Positions 63,661 to 64,000 of a DNA stretch of 64,000 bases are shown one piece after another; the stretch's first letter is position 1, and every line of letters begins with the position of its first letter. Where the stretch lies: the NCBI GenBank assembly GCA_030445275.1, contig JAUCSE010000021.1, forward strand, positions 124,001 through 188,000, in the 5' to 3' direction. This stretch comes from Mucilaginibacter sp. (GTDB taxonomy: Bacteria > Bacteroidota > Bacteroidia > Sphingobacteriales > Sphingobacteriaceae). The notes below the pieces were generated by a model, which was given only the letters and a program-made list of their open reading frames with translations, was not told the DNA's origin and did not search any database. A program made the position numbers and the translations under genes.

Positions 63661-63747
63661 TGGAGAATTTTTTTAATTGGCAATAGCTTATTAGTAAGTG
63701 TCAGTAAAAATTAATAACTTTATATTAATACCATACGGCCTTATCAA

Positions 63748-64000
63748 ATGTACCAGGTAAAAATAAACGGCAAGCATAATTTTGAAATTAACCGGACCGA
63801 AAGGGATCTGCTAGTTAATGATGTTAAAACCGTAGCTGATATTAGGCATATAGGTAATGGAGCATACCATGTGATTGAAAACTACCAGTCATACGGTGTA
63901 GAGGTTGTTAGTTTTAACAATACTGCAAAAACCGCCGAAATTAAGGTGAATAATACTATCTATTCTGTTACAGCAAAAGACCAGTTTGATGTATTGCTTG
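63748..64000 (+). CDS. N-terminal part of a biotin carboxyl carrier-type protein (3' end outside window)
   Basis: About 84 residues are visible, starting MYQVKINGKHNFEINRTERD and ending TAKDQFDVLL. This matches the N-terminal extension of Bacteroidota biotin/lipoyl carrier proteins belonging to acyl-CoA carboxylases (HVIENYQSYGVEVVSF, KTAEIKVNNTIYSV). The biotin-attachment MKM motif would lie beyond the window, so the call rests on the N-terminus only. ATG at 63748 is the first start in the frame after a stop. Confidence 0.7.
   Translation, partial: MYQVKINGKHNFEINRTERDLLVNDVKTVADIRHIGNGAYHVIENYQSYGVEVVSFNNTAKTAEIKVNNTIYSVTAKDQFDVLL

Overview
The window looks like a chromosomal segment of a Bacteroidota member of the family Sphingobacteriaceae, and Mucilaginibacter or a close relative is the best guess. 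This rests on a type IX secretion (T9SS) type B cargo with its PorP/SprF partner, the exbB-exbD-exbD-tonB operon layout, a 14-gene nuo operon with a very short NuoG, promoter -7 boxes of the TAnnTTTG type, and several families of imperfect palindromes between genes. The assignment is inferred from gene content only. I see no rRNA, tRNA, CRISPR array, transposase or prophage.

Layout. 1-9.5 kb: secreted and carbohydrate-related genes (tail of a large protein, a lipoprotein, a GH92 mannosidase, an amino-acid permease, a SUKH-like protein, and a sugar dehydrogenase-like propeller fused to cytochrome c). 9.6-30.8 kb: a NACHT-type STAND NTPase with a putative DNA-binding N-terminus, divergent from a 4924-residue Ig-repeat surface protein with a T9SS type B C-terminus. 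The giant gene is followed by PorP/SprF, a PorE-like OmpA protein and a small LuxR-type HTH protein, then a terminator. A perfect inverted repeat lies in the divergent promoter region. This unit is the most interesting part of the window. 31.4-36.9 kb: a Crp-like regulator, a GNAT acetyltransferase, NmrA-like and SDR-like proteins, a stand-alone FabF and a beta-hydroxyacid dehydrogenase; three operator-like sites of one family precede two of these units. 37.1-39.8 kb: metK under a SAM-II riboswitch, a diacylglycerol kinase-like gene read from an overlapping divergent promoter, and a SUI1/YciH-like factor.

40.2-46.2 kb: the Exb/TonB energy-transduction operon, which also carries a PstS-like lipoprotein and a TPR protein and ends in a clear terminator. 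46.2-59.6 kb: nuoA-N (respiratory complex I), with palindromic repeats in three of its gaps. 59.6-64 kb: DedA, inorganic pyrophosphatase, a CNNM/CorC-type protein, RsmE, a DUF4159 protein, and the start of a biotin carboxyl carrier gene cut by the window end.

How the parts connect. The giant protein, PorP/SprF and the PorE-like protein form a plausible cell-surface export and anchoring cassette. The STAND protein and the small HTH protein are candidate regulators of it, but this is inference from gene order and the inverted repeat. Complex I supplies proton-motive force, which ExbBD/TonB and T9SS both consume.
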